Shown one piece after another: positions 37,421 through 62,194 of a stretch of 64,000 nt of DNA. The stretch is from positions 1 to 64,000 of the forward strand of contig CAUYUJ010021063.1 of assembly GCA_963575745.1 (NCBI GenBank). Reading direction: 5' to 3'. The DNA comes from Prorocentrum cordatum (lineage: Eukaryota > Sar > Dinophyceae > Prorocentrales > Prorocentraceae). The translations under genes were made by a program, and so were the position numbers. Positions within the stretch are counted from its first letter, which is position 1, and each line of letters opens with the position of its first letter. A model generated the notes under the pieces. That model was not told the DNA's origin. It did not search any database and worked only from the letters and a program-made list of their open reading frames with translations.

Positions 37421-38550
37421 ATCGCGGATGGAGCCAGGTGGCGACGGAGTGGGACCGCCTCGGCGGGGCCCAGAGAGAAGTAGCCGAGGCCGTGCTGGTG
37501 CTGCCCAGAGCTGGATGGCTCGGAAGGGTGAGGGCCTGCGGCAGATTCGTGTCGTGACGACTCGTGCGTTGGTTTCTGACGCCACGTGGTCTTCGTGGTC
37601 CCAAAGCCGTGTACTGCCAGACTGCGCGGTGACCTCGAAATCCCGAAGGCCCTTACCGCACGGTCCGTCATCGCATGGTGCTGGGATCCTGGAGGCCCCA
37701 GTCGTCCGAGACATCCTAGGAGAACGACTCGAATTCCAAAACCGTGCGGTGACCCTGAATCTCGACTGACTCAAAAAGCGGTGTTGGCCGAGGATCGTGC
37801 AACCTTGAACGAGCACGTCTGATGTAGAGGAAGAATAGACAGCATTAACATAAACTTACACTTTTGGCGCCCGAGGCGCCGCCAGGGGGCCCAGCGCAGA
37901 GCCAAGAAATCCGCGAGGAGCGCCAACATCATGGAGAAATCCCAGGTCCAAGTTTATGTTTATGGCGTTCTCTCTTCTTCGAGCTTGGCGACCCCCGAGA
38001 AACGTGCAACCTTAAACGAGCGCGTCTGATGGTGCGGATCGTTCGATGTCGGCCGATTTCCAATCACTGGCGGCGCTCAACCTTGAACGGCCACGCCGGG
38101 GTGGGTCGCCGCCGTGTGGACACGGCACGAAACTACCGTACATGGGTGCGTCTTGGATGGGGAGGAGAGAATCCCTCGAGGCGGCACCAGAGGGCCCTCC
38201 AGTGCTGCCCCGAGGGGCAGTATCCCTCTCCACCTCCACGCTCTAGTGAAGGGAGGGATGGGGTAAAGGGAGGGAGGGGAAAAAGGACGATGGCAATGAC
38301 ATCGAGGGGGGGACGGAAGAGGGTCTGAAGGAAAGGAAGGAAGGGGGGGAACGTATCACTGAGAGTATGGATCGGCCTTGGCACCTAGCAGACTGCTTAC
38401 ACGCTAAGATATGCACGCTGGAAAAGCGGACGAAGAAGAATGAGAATACGGATTACGCGGGGTCGCTGCACAAGAGGGGATGAGGAGCAGCAGCAGCTGG
38501 AACATCAGGAGAAGCAGGAGGAGCAGGAGCAGGAACAGGAGCAGGCGGAA
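37421..38550. other. Unassigned stretch
   Basis: No gene recognised. Short internal repeats include CCGTGCGGTGACC-like blocks (37620 and 37740) and AACCTTGAACGAGC-like blocks (37800, 38008 and 38080). Confidence 0.4.
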
Positions 38551-38554
38551 GAGC

Positions 38555-39040
38555 AGTAGGAGGAGGAGGGGGAGGAGGAGGAGGAGGAGGAGGAGGAGGA
38601 GGAGGAGGAGGAGCGGAAGCAGCAGAACCTGGAAGAGGAGCAACAGGATGGGCATCGGGGGGAGCGGCAGGAGGATCAGCAAGACAAGTAGCAGAAAGAG
38701 CAGGATGAAGAACTTCGTAAATCATGGGATGATATGGACTCCTCATCCTCCCCATCCGGCTCCACCTGATGCTCCCCCTCCTCATCATAAGCCTCCTTCT
38801 CCTCCAGCCCCTCCTCCGAGGAGGAGCAGGAGGGCGAAGACCACGAGAAACATCAGGAGACGCTGGAGCAGCAGCAGCAGCAGCAGGCAAAGGAGGAGGA
38901 GGAGGAGGAAAAGGGGGAGGAGGAGGAGGAGGAGGAGGAGGAGGAGGAGGAGGAGGAGGAGGAGGAGGAGGAGGAGGAGGAGGAGGAGGGGGAGGAGGAG
39001 GAGGAGGAGAAGGAGGAGGAGGAGGAGAGGAGGGGGTAGA
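38555..39040. repeat. (GGA)n arrays
   Basis: Two GGA blocks (38555-38615 and 38895-39035) around a CTCC-rich and GCA-rich stretch. Confidence 0.85.
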
Positions 39041-40571
39041 GCAGGCGGAGGCAGAGCTGGAGGAGGAAGGAGGAGGACCCGAACCAGCCGCTGCCAATCG
39101 GGGAGCGGGCGCGCGGCAAGAAGGTGGCCACGTACGGTAGGAGGGAAGCCATTGCTGCACACGCCCCACGCCCCCCCAAACCCAGAGTTGGCACGCGCGG
39201 GGGAGACTGCGGCCGAGGTGCCACCCATCGGCCCCACCGTCAATTTTGAACATTGAGGGGGGAGGGGAAGTGTTGACAGATGAATGTGTGGCATGAGTGC
39301 TCGCTATTTTTCCGAAACCTGTCTTCTGTTACACGTACAGGGGCACCGCCTGCCGCAGCGGGACTGTGCACCAGACCCGCTTCACAGGAGGGGGGGAGGG
39401 AAGAAGGGATGGGGGAGGGAGTAAGGCGAGGGACGGAGGGAGAGGGGAGAAAAGAGAAAGGGAAAGAGGGAGGGAGGAGGAGGACGGATGCAGCTGTAGA
39501 GGGCAGAGGGGGGAGAGAGCGCGAGAGCGCAACAGTGCGGACAAGTTTGTCAGCCTTGGCCAAGCGGGTTGTAAATGCCGCCCAGGCCATCCCCACCATG
39601 GCGGGAGGAGCCGCGAAACGGACAGGGGTGGGAAAAAACGCCCTCACCCTGGAGCGGACTAACAGGTCCCCGATTGAAGAAAAAACTTGTCTGTGGTGAG
39701 CGCGCTCGAGCAACAGGCGCCAGTTTCCAACGCGCTTTGGCCTGCGCGCATCGGCGCGTCAGTGAAACGCGGCGCCACCTTGGGGCATCCCCCGCAATGG
39801 CTCATGCAAAGGTCGCGGAACAGTTGCCGGCTACTACCGCAACACACTCGAGAGAATAGCGGATGGCACTGGTTCGCTGGCGGTGGGTGTCAAGGTGCGC
39901 CTGGAGGTCTCCCTGGAAGGCCTGTTGTAAGTGGTTCCAAGCAGACTGGACTCGCTGGAATCTGTCCAGCTGAGGGCTAGACTGCTCCTGGATGGCAAAA
40001 AAGGACTGCGCAAGGTGGCAAGCTGTTGCAGCGCCGTGATCCCAACGTCGAGACCGCTCCACGTTCCCAAAGTTCCACCAGTGCCTGCATCCCCTCGGGC
40101 GGCAGGGCGGTCGCCAGTCCCCGCGCCCTGATGGGAGGGGGAGACGACCTGGCAGCTGTGGATGGTGGCCGCGGACGCGGGTTCCTGGTGGACGACAGCC
40201 CCTCGGGGCACCGCTCCCGAATGCCTTTGCTGACGCCGTGCTCTTCTTTCGTCGTCGGCGCCGTGACCGTCGCAATCGCGGCCTCCCGATGGAATAGCTG
40301 TGGTTTCTCCATCGTTGTCCAAGGCCGCACGAAACCCCGATGGGTCCGTGTTTTCTCCTCGAAATCGTCGGCTAGGCTACCCAATGGGTCGTCGAGATCG
40401 TCGAGGACATCTGGCCCTAGTGGGCCAGGCGGTCGCGATGGATCGCCAAGCGAGCATGGTGGCTTGGCACTTCCTTGCCTCATGGTGCGCGGGTCGGGCT
40501 TCACTTTGCTGACACCAGCCCGAGAGTAACCCGCGCGCCGACCTCAAGAACAACGTGCGGTGGCTTCAGTC

Positions 40572-41055
40572 CTAGCTCGCGACAACAGCGCTGTGTAGAA
40601 CCGCCGCGAATTTGCCCCGCCACTTGGTTCCGCCCATTGCATTTTGCTGCGGGGTCTGCAGACGCGACCCGGCAGTAGCGGGTTTATACGCGTGGCGGTG
40701 ATGACGCATTTGCGATCGGCGTGAATCGACCTTCGCCAACGCCTTAGGGGCCTTACCCACCGAAATGGCCTCCGATGTTCTGCGCCTTTTGGCTTCTAGC
40801 GCAAGATGGATACGTTGCCAGAGGTCAGCCTGAGCTTTAATCATGCGCGGTGGCTTTCCAGCGAGGAGCGCCTCGAATCCGTCGACGACGGCTGCGCCAT
40901 CAACGAATGCGCGGACAGGCCGCCCAGGCGTGGAGCAGGGCGAAGGCCCGCGCGCGTTGCGCAGATTGGGCCAAGCCGCGCGCCCGAGCAAGATGGATGA
41001 GCCGGTGGTCAGGCCCGCAGTGGACTCCGAAACCAGCTCCGGCAAGGAGTCGGCG
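40572..41055 (-). pseudogene. Possible RNase H-like retroelement fragment
   Basis: On the minus strand a coding-like frame reads AFVDGAAVVDGFEALL...ADLWQRIHLAL. It resembles the (T/S)D...VV.G....L...LW..I stretch of RNase H domains attached to some reverse transcriptases. The later RNase H motifs are not recognisable and the frame runs out. Sequence to 39650 on the same strand is also coding-like but unassigned. This is a tentative call. Confidence 0.22.
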
Positions 41056-41159
41056 GGTCTGGCGCGCGCAGGCCCCGAAGGAGAGAGAGAGCGCGCGATG
41101 GGGGGGAGGGGCAGCGGGCGAGAGAAATGGGCAGAGACAATATGATATAACGATACATG

Positions 41160-41460
41160 TACACACATGAAGATGTACATACATACATACATACATACAT
41201 ACATACATACATACATACATACATACATACACACACACATACATACATACATACATACATACATACATACATACATACATACATACATACATACATACAT
41301 GCATGCATGCATGCATGCATGCATGCATGCATGCATGCATGCATACATACATACATACATACATACATACATGCACACATACGTGCACGCACGCATGCAC
41401 GCACGCACGCAAACGTACACACACAGAGCCACGCATACACGCATGCATACGCGCATGCAT
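41160..41460. repeat. (CATA)n / (CATG)n array
   Basis: Pure CATA to about 41298 with a short ACAC patch, then (CATG)n, then CATA, then CACG/CATG. Same type as at 562-1000. Confidence 0.9.
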
Positions 41461-41499
41461 ATATCAACATCATCCACAGAGAGAGAACACATAAACAAA

Positions 41500-42172
41500 C
41501 AAGCAAACAAATTACCCCAGTGCGACCCTACCTAGGAGTTGGAGCCCCTAGGAAAGCAGCAGCAGTTGCCATGCTATGCTATGTTATGCCATGTGATGTT
41601 GCGCAATGCTATGCTATGACATGATATGATATGCTGCGCTATGCTATGCAATGCTATGATATGCTAAGCTATGCTAAGATATGATATATCATGCTGCGTT
41701 GTGCGATGCTAAGTTATGATAAGATATGCTATGCTACGCTAAGCTGCGCTATGCTATGGTATGATATGATATGCTATGCTGCGCTATGCTATGATGGGCT
41801 GTGCTATGATATGCTATGCTGCGCTATGCTATGCTACGCTATGCTATGCTATGTTGTGCTCTGCTATGCCAAAGCTCAGCGAAGCTAAGATGAAGGTAAG
41901 CTAAGCTAAGATAAACCTGAGCTAAGATGAAGCTAAGCTAAGTTAAGATGAAATAAGCTAAGCTAGGATGAGATAAGCAACGCTAAGCTAAGGGGACGTA
42001 ACTGGGGGAACCGCGGGGCGGATACTGGGGGAACCGCGCGGGCCGGTTCCCACTGCCCGGCCCTTTAAGCCAAGAGAGTAAGAACCCTTCTAGGAAGAGC
42101 CTAGGTAGGGAACAAACAAACAAATTATCCCAGAGCGACCCTACCCAGGAGTTGGAGCCCCGAGGAGAGCAA
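41500..42172 (+). repeat. Flanking direct repeats around the first ATGCT block
   Basis: CAAATTACCCCAG-GCGACCCTACCTAGGAGTTGGAGCCCC at about 41508-41550 recurs at about 42122-42163. The block at 41985-42118 (GGGGACGTAACTGGGGGAACC ... GGTTCCCACTGCCCGGCCC) recurs at 43137-43265. Confidence 0.75.
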
Positions 42173-43115
42173 TATAAGTAATAACGGTAAACGGCGTCCT
42201 CCTCCTTCTCCTCATCGTCGCAGTTGCTAGGCTCTGCTATGCTATGCTATGATATGCTGCGCTATGTTGTGTTATGCTATGCTATGATATGCTATGATAT
42301 GCTGCGCTATGTCATGCGATGTTATGTTATGTTGCGCTATGCTGTGCTATGCTATGCGATGCTGCGCTATGATATGCGATGCGATGGTATGTTATGTCAT
42401 GATATGGTATGATATGCTGCGCTGTGCTATGATAAGCTAAGCTATGATATGCCATGTTATGATGTGTTATACGATGTTACGATATGATGGGCTATGATAT
42501 GCGATGCGATGCTGCGCTATGCGATTCTATGTTATGATATGCGATGCGATGATATCATATGATATGCAATGATATGATGTGTTATTATATGATATGTTAT
42601 GCTGCGCTATGATAGGATAGGCTATGGTATACTGCGTCATGGTGTGCTATGTTATGATACGCTGCGCTATGTTATGATATGTTATGGTATGATATGCTGC
42701 GCTGTGGTATGTGAAGCTGTGATATGTTATGCGATGCGATGCGATGCTAGGATATGATGTGATATGCTATACGATGCTGCGCTATGAAAGGCTGCGCTAT
42801 GCTATGCTATGTTATGCGATGCTATGATATGTTATGCTGTGTTATGATATGCGATGCCAATGCTGCGCTGCGCTAAGCTGAGATAAGCTGTGCTAAGCTA
42901 AACTAAGCCGAGCTAAGCTAGGCTAGGCTAAAGCTAAGCTAAGCTAAGTTAAGCTAAGCTAAGCTAAGCTAAGCTAGGCTAGGCTAGGCTAGGCTAGGCT
43001 AGGCTAGGCTAGGCTAGGCTAGGCTAGGCTAGGCTAGGCTAAGCTAAGCTAAGCTAAGCTAAGCTAAGCTAAGCTAAGCTAAGCTAAGCTAAGCTAAGCT
43101 CGGCTAAGCTAAGAT
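41565..43115. repeat. ATGCT and GCTAA pentamer arrays
   Basis: TATGC/ATGCT pentamers at 41565-41870 and 42230-42860 alternate with GCTAA blocks at 41880-41990 and 42880-43115. The last includes a pure (GCTAG)n core at about 42970-43038 set between (GCTAA)n flanks. Confidence 0.9.
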
Positions 43116-43379
43116 GAGATGAGCAACGCTAAGCTAAGGGGACGGAACTGGGGGAACCGCGGGGCGGATCCTGGGGGAACCACCCGGGCCAGTTCCCACT
43201 GCCCGGCCCCTTTAGGCTAACAGAATAAGAACCCTTCTAGGCAGAGCCCAGGTAGGGAACAACAAACAAACACGAAACACGAGGAAGAGAATGGGAAATA
43301 TCAAAGAGATATAGACAGCGATAGAGACCGCGCCTGCCACGACGCGCTTTCTTCTCGGCGCGCCAGGTGGGGCGTCAGA

Positions 43380-45960
43380 GCCGCGGCAGCGACAGCGCCA
43401 GGCACGGACGCAAGGGCCGCTGCGTCAGCCGCCGGCGCTTCAAGAGCTCAGGGCGATCTGGGCGCAACGGGAAGCGCCCGCAGGCAGCTGCCCAGCGCCA
43501 CTGCGGCGCTCCGCGCCGAACCCCTGTGGCGGGATGCGCCGCCGCCGCCGCCGAAGGGCTCCAGGGCCCAGCGCGGCCGCGGCGCTGCGCTCCAGAAGCG
43601 CCCCCAACCCTCCAATTCTGGCCTATAGCCGCATTCCTCAGGATAGCGCTGTACTTCTCGAACACGACGCGCCGCGCGCGCTGTCAACGAATCCCCCGCC
43701 AGGCTGCCGAGCCGCCCGCCACGCAGACGCGGGCGGCCCTCCGCGGGCGGGCCGAAAGGCCGCGCGGCGCCGCGGCGCCAAGATTTTGACGCCGGCGAAA
43801 ATAATCCGCCACGCCCCCACGGCGCACGGAGCAAGGTTTGCAATCAACAGCGTCGACAGCGAGGCCGGCGCACAAGTCCCCGAACAGCCTCCTGCGTTCT
43901 GCCAGGCCCACATCCGCGAAGAAGTCGCCGGGAAGGCAACTGCGCGACAGGGCCCCCAGCCAAGCTAGAGAGGGCGGCGTCGTTGAGCGTCGCGATCTCC
44001 TCTCGGGCACGGCGGCCCCCTTTCCTCCAGCGGCGCGCAAGCTCACCGCGCCACCGCGACCGCCCCGGTCGAATCCACCGTCGCCGAAACGCAGCTCCAG
44101 CCACTCGCCGGCGCGAAGCAAGCAATGGGGTGCCAGCATCAGCGCGGCGCCAACGCGCTCGAAACTGATGTCGCACGCCAGCCCCCCCAGCGCCTAGACT
44201 ACGTCCAGCGCGAGCGGCGGCGCCCTGTCGGGCAGTTCACGCCCGCCCCAAGCCGCGCGAAGCCTCCGGCCCGCTCGGAGGCGGCGTCGCAGCTGAAGCC
44301 GAAAATGCCGGCAGCCGGCGATGGCAAGCGACGTCCAAGGGCGCGCGCGGCGAGAGTTCCACGCGTCTCCTCTGCGGGGAGACGCCGCGGATGGAGGGCG
44401 CAGTCGAAAGCAACCGTGCAGAATCGATTGGCGCGATGCGTGGACAACTCCAACATCCCCCTCGACGTTGCGCGGTCGCGCAGCGGGCCGATCCTTCAAC
44501 GCGCTTCGCGCCTCGCCTCTTGAGGCGCCTGGCCTTGGGCGGCTCGGCGATCTGCTTGGAGGCCTCGCGCCGCGCTCTGCCCATTTTAATGTTTTCCCTT
44601 CTCCTCTCCCCAGCGCGAGGGGCCGTCGGCCGGATTCCGCGAAGTGCGCGCGTAGAGATAATATTGCTACATGCGGGCAGCTAGGAACATTGCGCTGAGC
44701 CGCTTGAGTTCGCGAATGAGTTGGCGGGGCGACGAATGCGCCTTCGCCGCCGCGCTGGGCGCGGCCTGGCCGTCAAGAGAGGAACCGATCGCGCTGCCGA
44801 CCGCCGCGGACGAACGCAGCCGCCAACGGAAGCCAACGAGGAGCACCTGCAGCTAGAAAAAATTACACGAGCCGGCTTCGTATCAGCCAGCCGCCGCGGG
44901 ACGCCCCCGCGCCAATCGGCCTGCGTCGACGCCGCCTTCGGGCCTGGCGGCTGGCTGCCCGGATCGTTGGACATCAGGGCAGCAATCAGAGCCACAACGA
45001 TCACGCCTACGGCGCAGCTCGGCGGCGAGGGCGACCATCAACTCAGCGGCGCTGCGATCCGATTTGAGCGCGGCCACCTCGATGCAACGCAGCGTCGGCG
45101 GCTAGTGCCCCAGGACGCGGGCCCTGTCCTCGAGCTGGCCGCGGATTTTCACCACCTCCACGGCGAACGCGGATTGGACCTGACGCAGCGACTGCAACTC
45201 GGACAGCACCCCGATGACAGCGAGCTCCTGGCCGAGGAGCCAAGCGGCGACCCCGACGCGAGGCGCGCGACGCACCGCGTCGAACTTTGCGCGGGTGCCA
45301 GACTCCGCGCCGCACGTGGCCGAGGTCGCCTCAACGCCGCCGCCTGCCTAGAAGCGCTCGGACAGGAAGCCGCGCGAGATCTCGCGCGCGCCCCGCGCTC
45401 GACCCCGACCCGTTGCGATAGACGAGAAGCTTGTCCTCGCAGTGGTAGACTGGTCAAACGGCACCGCGCACGCCAACGTGTCGCCCGGGGCGCTCGCGGG
45501 CCGGACCTCCCTCAGAGGCGCCCTGCATGCTAGCGACGGCGGGCAGCCGCGCCCCGTAGCCGCGGACGCACTCGCTGCAGAGGCCCACCCCGGCATCCGG
45601 GTGCTCTGGGTTGCACGCGATGTGAACACGTCGCGCGCTCAGCGCCTGAAAAAGTGACCGCCTGCGAGACGCCGCCCACGATTTCGATGTCATTCCAGAA
45701 GAACCCGACGCTCGTGGCGCGCGACATCCCGGCAACATCGATTAGCCACGTTACTGACGCAAACGCGTCTGCGATCGGGCGTGAACCACGGCGGCTCGCA
45801 CCAAGCTCAACGCGGGCGATCTCGAGAACGCTGCAGGCATCAAACGTCGCACAGACCTCTGCGGCTAGCTCAAGGATGCCAGCGACGCGACCGGACGTCC
45901 AGGCAACGAGCAACCCAGCAGGAGGTGGAGTCGCACACCCCCCACCAAGGCTCGGCTGAG
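43380..45960 (-). other. Coding-like pieces of unknown gene(s)
   Basis: On the minus strand several stretches read like protein but are not joined by a single frame. At 45.65-45.91 kb: ILELAAEVCATFDACSVLEI and SVTWLIDVAGMSRATSVGFF. At about 45.6 kb: a Cys-containing HIACNPEHPDAGVGLCSECV. At 45.10-45.30 kb: ELQSLRQVQSAFAVEVVKI, likely coiled coil. At 43.68-44.17 kb: APHCLLRAGEWLELRFGDGG. I do not recognise a family. They could be exons of one or more genes or a decayed gene. The long plus-strand frame over 44721-45533 is probably their antisense shadow. Confidence 0.25.
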
Positions 45961-46003
45961 CTAGCGGGGCCGTCTCTGGGTCGCGACCCCCGCTGGGAAG
46001 GGC

Positions 46004-46004
<1 letters not shown>

Positions 46005-46099
<95 letters not shown>

Positions 46100-46100
46100 C
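46005..46100. repeat. (ACG)n array
   Basis: About 30 pure ACG triplets. Confidence 0.95.
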
Positions 46101-46574
46101 GCGCGCCCGCTGCAAGCCTCGCATCCGATGTCCTCAAGCACTCCGCGGTGGAACCGCGGACCCGGGAGTGCGAGCGCCCGCCTCCGACGCAGCGAACGCA
46201 AATCCGCCGCGCCTCGCGGACAGCGAAAGAGCGAGCTTCCCCAGAGACCTGCAGGCCCAACCGCCGCAGCGCCGGCAACCAGCACCACCCCCGACCCCGA
46301 CGACAACGAGCCCGGGGGTCGAAGGCGTTCACGGGGTTCGCTCGCTTGGCATTCGCGGCCGCGCTCCGCAGGCGATCGTTCACGCTGCTGCAAGACCTTG
46401 GCACCGCGGAGCTGCGCTCCCGCCGGCATTGTCGGCAGCACCGTACTTCTCCTCGGGGCTCCTGAGGCGGCTCCTGATGAGGTCAGCACCGTCGGCCTGC
46501 TCGGCATCCCGAGTGGCCGCGCAAGCCCGCTTTGCCCACCGGAGCCGCGCCGCGGCCCGGCGCAACCAGGTCGC

Positions 46575-47020
46575 CGTCTTCCTCCTCCTCCTCGTCCTCC
46601 TCCTCGTTCTTCTCCTCCCTCCTCCTCTTCCTCCTCCTCCTCCTCCTCCTCCGCCTCCTCCTCCTCCTCCTCCCTCCTCCCTCCTCCTCCTCCTCCTCCT
46701 CCTCCTCCTCTCCCTCCTCCTCCTCTCCCCTCCTTCTCCTCCTCCTCCCCCCTCCTCCTCCTCCTCCTCCTCCTCCTCCTCCTCCTCCTCTCATCATCAT
46801 CCTCCTCCTCCTCGTCCTCTCCTCCTCCCCCCTCCTCCCTCTCCTCCTCCTCCTCCTCCTCCTCCTCCTCCTCTCCTCCTCCTCTCCTCCTCCTCCTCCT
46901 CCTCCTCCTCCTCCTGCTCCTCCTGCTCCTCCTGCCTCCTCTCCTTCTCTCTCCTCCCTCCTCCTCCTCCTCCTCCTCCTCCTCCTCCTCCTCCTCCTCC
47001 GCCGCCTCCTCCTCCTCATC
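46575..47020. repeat. (CTC)n array
   Basis: About 445 bp of CTC with frequent one-base slips. It abuts the saccharopine-dehydrogenase-like exon. Confidence 0.9.
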
Positions 47021-47026
47021 CTCATC

Positions 47027-47305
47027 CACGCGCTCGCCGTAGTCGTCACGCAGGAGGTCCCAGCCGCTGTCGCCAGGCGGCGTTAAGGGCCCGTTCTCTG
47101 GGGTTGCGCGGTCCAGCACCGCGAACAGGGAGGATTGGATGAGCAGCCTAGTCGACGACCCCTTACCGCAATCCGTTGGGAGGTCCCCGCATGCGCGCAG
47201 GACGAAGTCGCCGCCTGGGCCCTCGAGCTTCCCCTTCACGACCTTCGCGCTGAACTCGCCTGGGATGCGGGAAAGAGAAGCCTCGAGCGAGGGCCCCCCG
47301 ATTGC
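47027..47305 (-). CDS. Possible C-terminal exon, saccharopine dehydrogenase-like
   Basis: The minus-strand frame reads GPSLEASL...GEFSAKVVKGKLEGPGG, then FVLRACGDLPTDCGKGSSTR, then FAVLDRATPENGPLTPPG, then WDLLRDDYGERV. The order (a GPS block, an F...V.G strand, a GD...T block, a hydrophobic helix and GxLTPxxxxGxxLxxR) fits the C-terminus of saccharopine-dehydrogenase-like / trans-acting enoyl reductase proteins. CCCAG|GCGAGTTC is a candidate acceptor. At the end GAGCGC|GTGGAT could be a donor before the (CTC)n array. The N-terminal Rossmann exon was not found. Substrate unknown. Confidence 0.3.
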
Positions 47306-47590
47306 GCCGGAGCTCAGGCGTGGCCTCGATAGTGGCAACGACGCTGCCCAATGCGGCACCACCGCCCCGTGCTGCCGGGATTCCCTCGACGCCGTCGCCA
47401 ACGCGTCAGCGTCATCGAAGAGTGCGTCGCCCTCATTGCTCGTCCACCGCCCTGGCGCTGCCCCCGCGGGGCGGGGGTGGAAGCGGCGCCGCGCGCCCGA
47501 CCATGGCCTCCAGCCGCGGGCTCGTTCCCGCCCCGACGCGCGGGGGGGCCTTCTGCGAGGGGTCTGGGCGCGAGGCGGACGCGACCACCT

Positions 47591-47753
47591 ACCAGACCAC
47601 CCCAACCCAACCCGAAGACCCGAAGACCCGAAGTTCGGGTTGGGGGGGGGGGTACGGGCTTCATGTGCGATTTTGCTCCATGTTCCCCGACCCCCTCCCC
47701 CACCGGGAATGGAGGGCAAAGTGGGGCCTTCGGGTTGGGTTGGGGTGGTCTGC
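47591..47753 (+). mobile_element. Inverted-repeat element, family C copy 2
   Basis: Starts ACCAGACCACCCCAACCCAA and ends TTGGGTTGGGGTGGTCTG, like 24075-24226, with an extra GACCCGAA unit near the left end. It stops about 10 bp before a family B element. Confidence 0.8.
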
Positions 47754-47762
47754 GGGGAAACC

Positions 47763-47911
47763 AAAAGGCACCGATACCGCTACTCCCTGGACCTCTCCCG
47801 GGGTGCGTTCTGACCAGCATTTCGAGGCGAACCCAGCGGTGGCGACGAGGCCCTCCCGGGAGGCTCAAAAAATGGGAAAACGGGCGAAGGGTTGCGGTGT
47901 GGGTGCCTTTT
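47763..47911 (+). mobile_element. 150-bp inverted-repeat element, family B copy
   Basis: Ends AAAAGGCACCGATACCGC and GCGGTGTGGGTGCCTTTT. The core matches 16083-16232 (ACCTCTCCCGGGGTGCG, TTCTGACCAG, GCGGTGGCGACGAGG). Confidence 0.8.
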
Positions 47912-48148
47912 CCTCCTCTGAGCCTGGTGGGTGGTGAGGACGGGAGGCTGCGGGGTCAGCAGGGCCAAGGCCGCCTGCTGCCGGCGGCGCCCACCGGCTG
48001 CGGCCGGGCGAAGCACCTCGCGCGCGCGGGACCGGCCGCGGCCGCGTGGAGCTCCGGCGGCGGCGCGCGAGCCGGCGGCGCGCAGGCCTGCTCTCCCGCG
48101 GATGCAGCAGGCCGGCCGTTGGCACATGGCTGCGGCAGGTGCGAGACC

Positions 48149-48318
48149 TCGGGGATCTACTGACCCAGGTCAATCCAGACCCGGGCAAGCTGGGCTTTGC
48201 AAGATCCTGCAGGATCCCGAGCCCGGGCCAATGCACGCCTGGACCTGCAGACTCCTGCAAGGTCCGGCGCTCTGGCTGACCCCCCTTTGCACTGACCCCC
48301 GTCTCTTTGGCGCCCCGG
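48149..48318 (+). repeat. Dispersed repeat, family E copy 2
   Basis: Relative of 15426-15672, with the blocks GGGGATCTACTGACCC, GGCGCTCTGGCTGACCC and TTGCACTGACCCCCGT. From 48770 to 49030 there is GGGA-rich low-complexity sequence. Confidence 0.55.
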
Positions 48319-49097
48319 TCTCGCGGATGCAGCAAGCCGCCGGAGCACGGCCGCGGCAGGCGCCAGACCTCAGAGTGCCCACGCTCCGGGTCGACGCCCA
48401 GCACATCCGAGGGCAGGACGCCCCGCTGCGGTGGCGGCGGTGAAGAGCACCTCCAGCCCCCGCGCGGGAACGCAGGGGGGGGCGGGGGGAACAGCTTGAT
48501 CCAGTGCCCGTCGGTCGAAAGCAGCAGGTAGAAACATGAGGCAGGAAGGCGTTGGACGTACATTGGGCTTCCGCCCGCCCCCTGAGGAGGAGGGCAGAGG
48601 GAAAACTGCTCGAATCTTGACATAGGAAGGCGCCGAAAAAGTAGATTGGGATCTGGATGTCCGAAAGCACCTACTTTCAACGACCGGCGTGCACAGCTCT
48701 GCGAGCATAGACCCCAGACTGCGGCGCACCCCGGGCGGGGCGCAGCGCTCGGCGCCTTGAGCCCCACGGTACGTTATGCAATCCCAGAGAGCACGGGAGG
48801 GCGAGGGAGGGCAGGGGGAGGGAGAGGGAAGGGGAGGGAGAGGGAGGGCAGGGGAAAGGGTGAGGAAGGAGGTAAGGAAGGAGGGCCGCGGGAAGGAGGA
48901 GGGGGATAAAGGAGGAGGAAGGAGGAGGGGGAGAAGGGAGGAGGGAAGGAGGGAAGGAAGAAGGGCGGAGGGAGAGGAGGGGGAGGAAGGAGCGAGGGGA
49001 GGAGGGGGATGGGGACAGAAAAGGAGGGGAAGAGAACGAGCGAACACACAACTGCAGGCCACCTGCTGGCCGCTCAAAAAAACGAGCTCTCGCTGGG

Positions 49098-62194
<13,097 letters not shown>

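Noticed and set aside
44721-45533. 270-codon plus-strand frame
   Set aside because: In this GC-rich stretch the minus strand reads more like protein, so the plus frame is most likely an antisense shadow.
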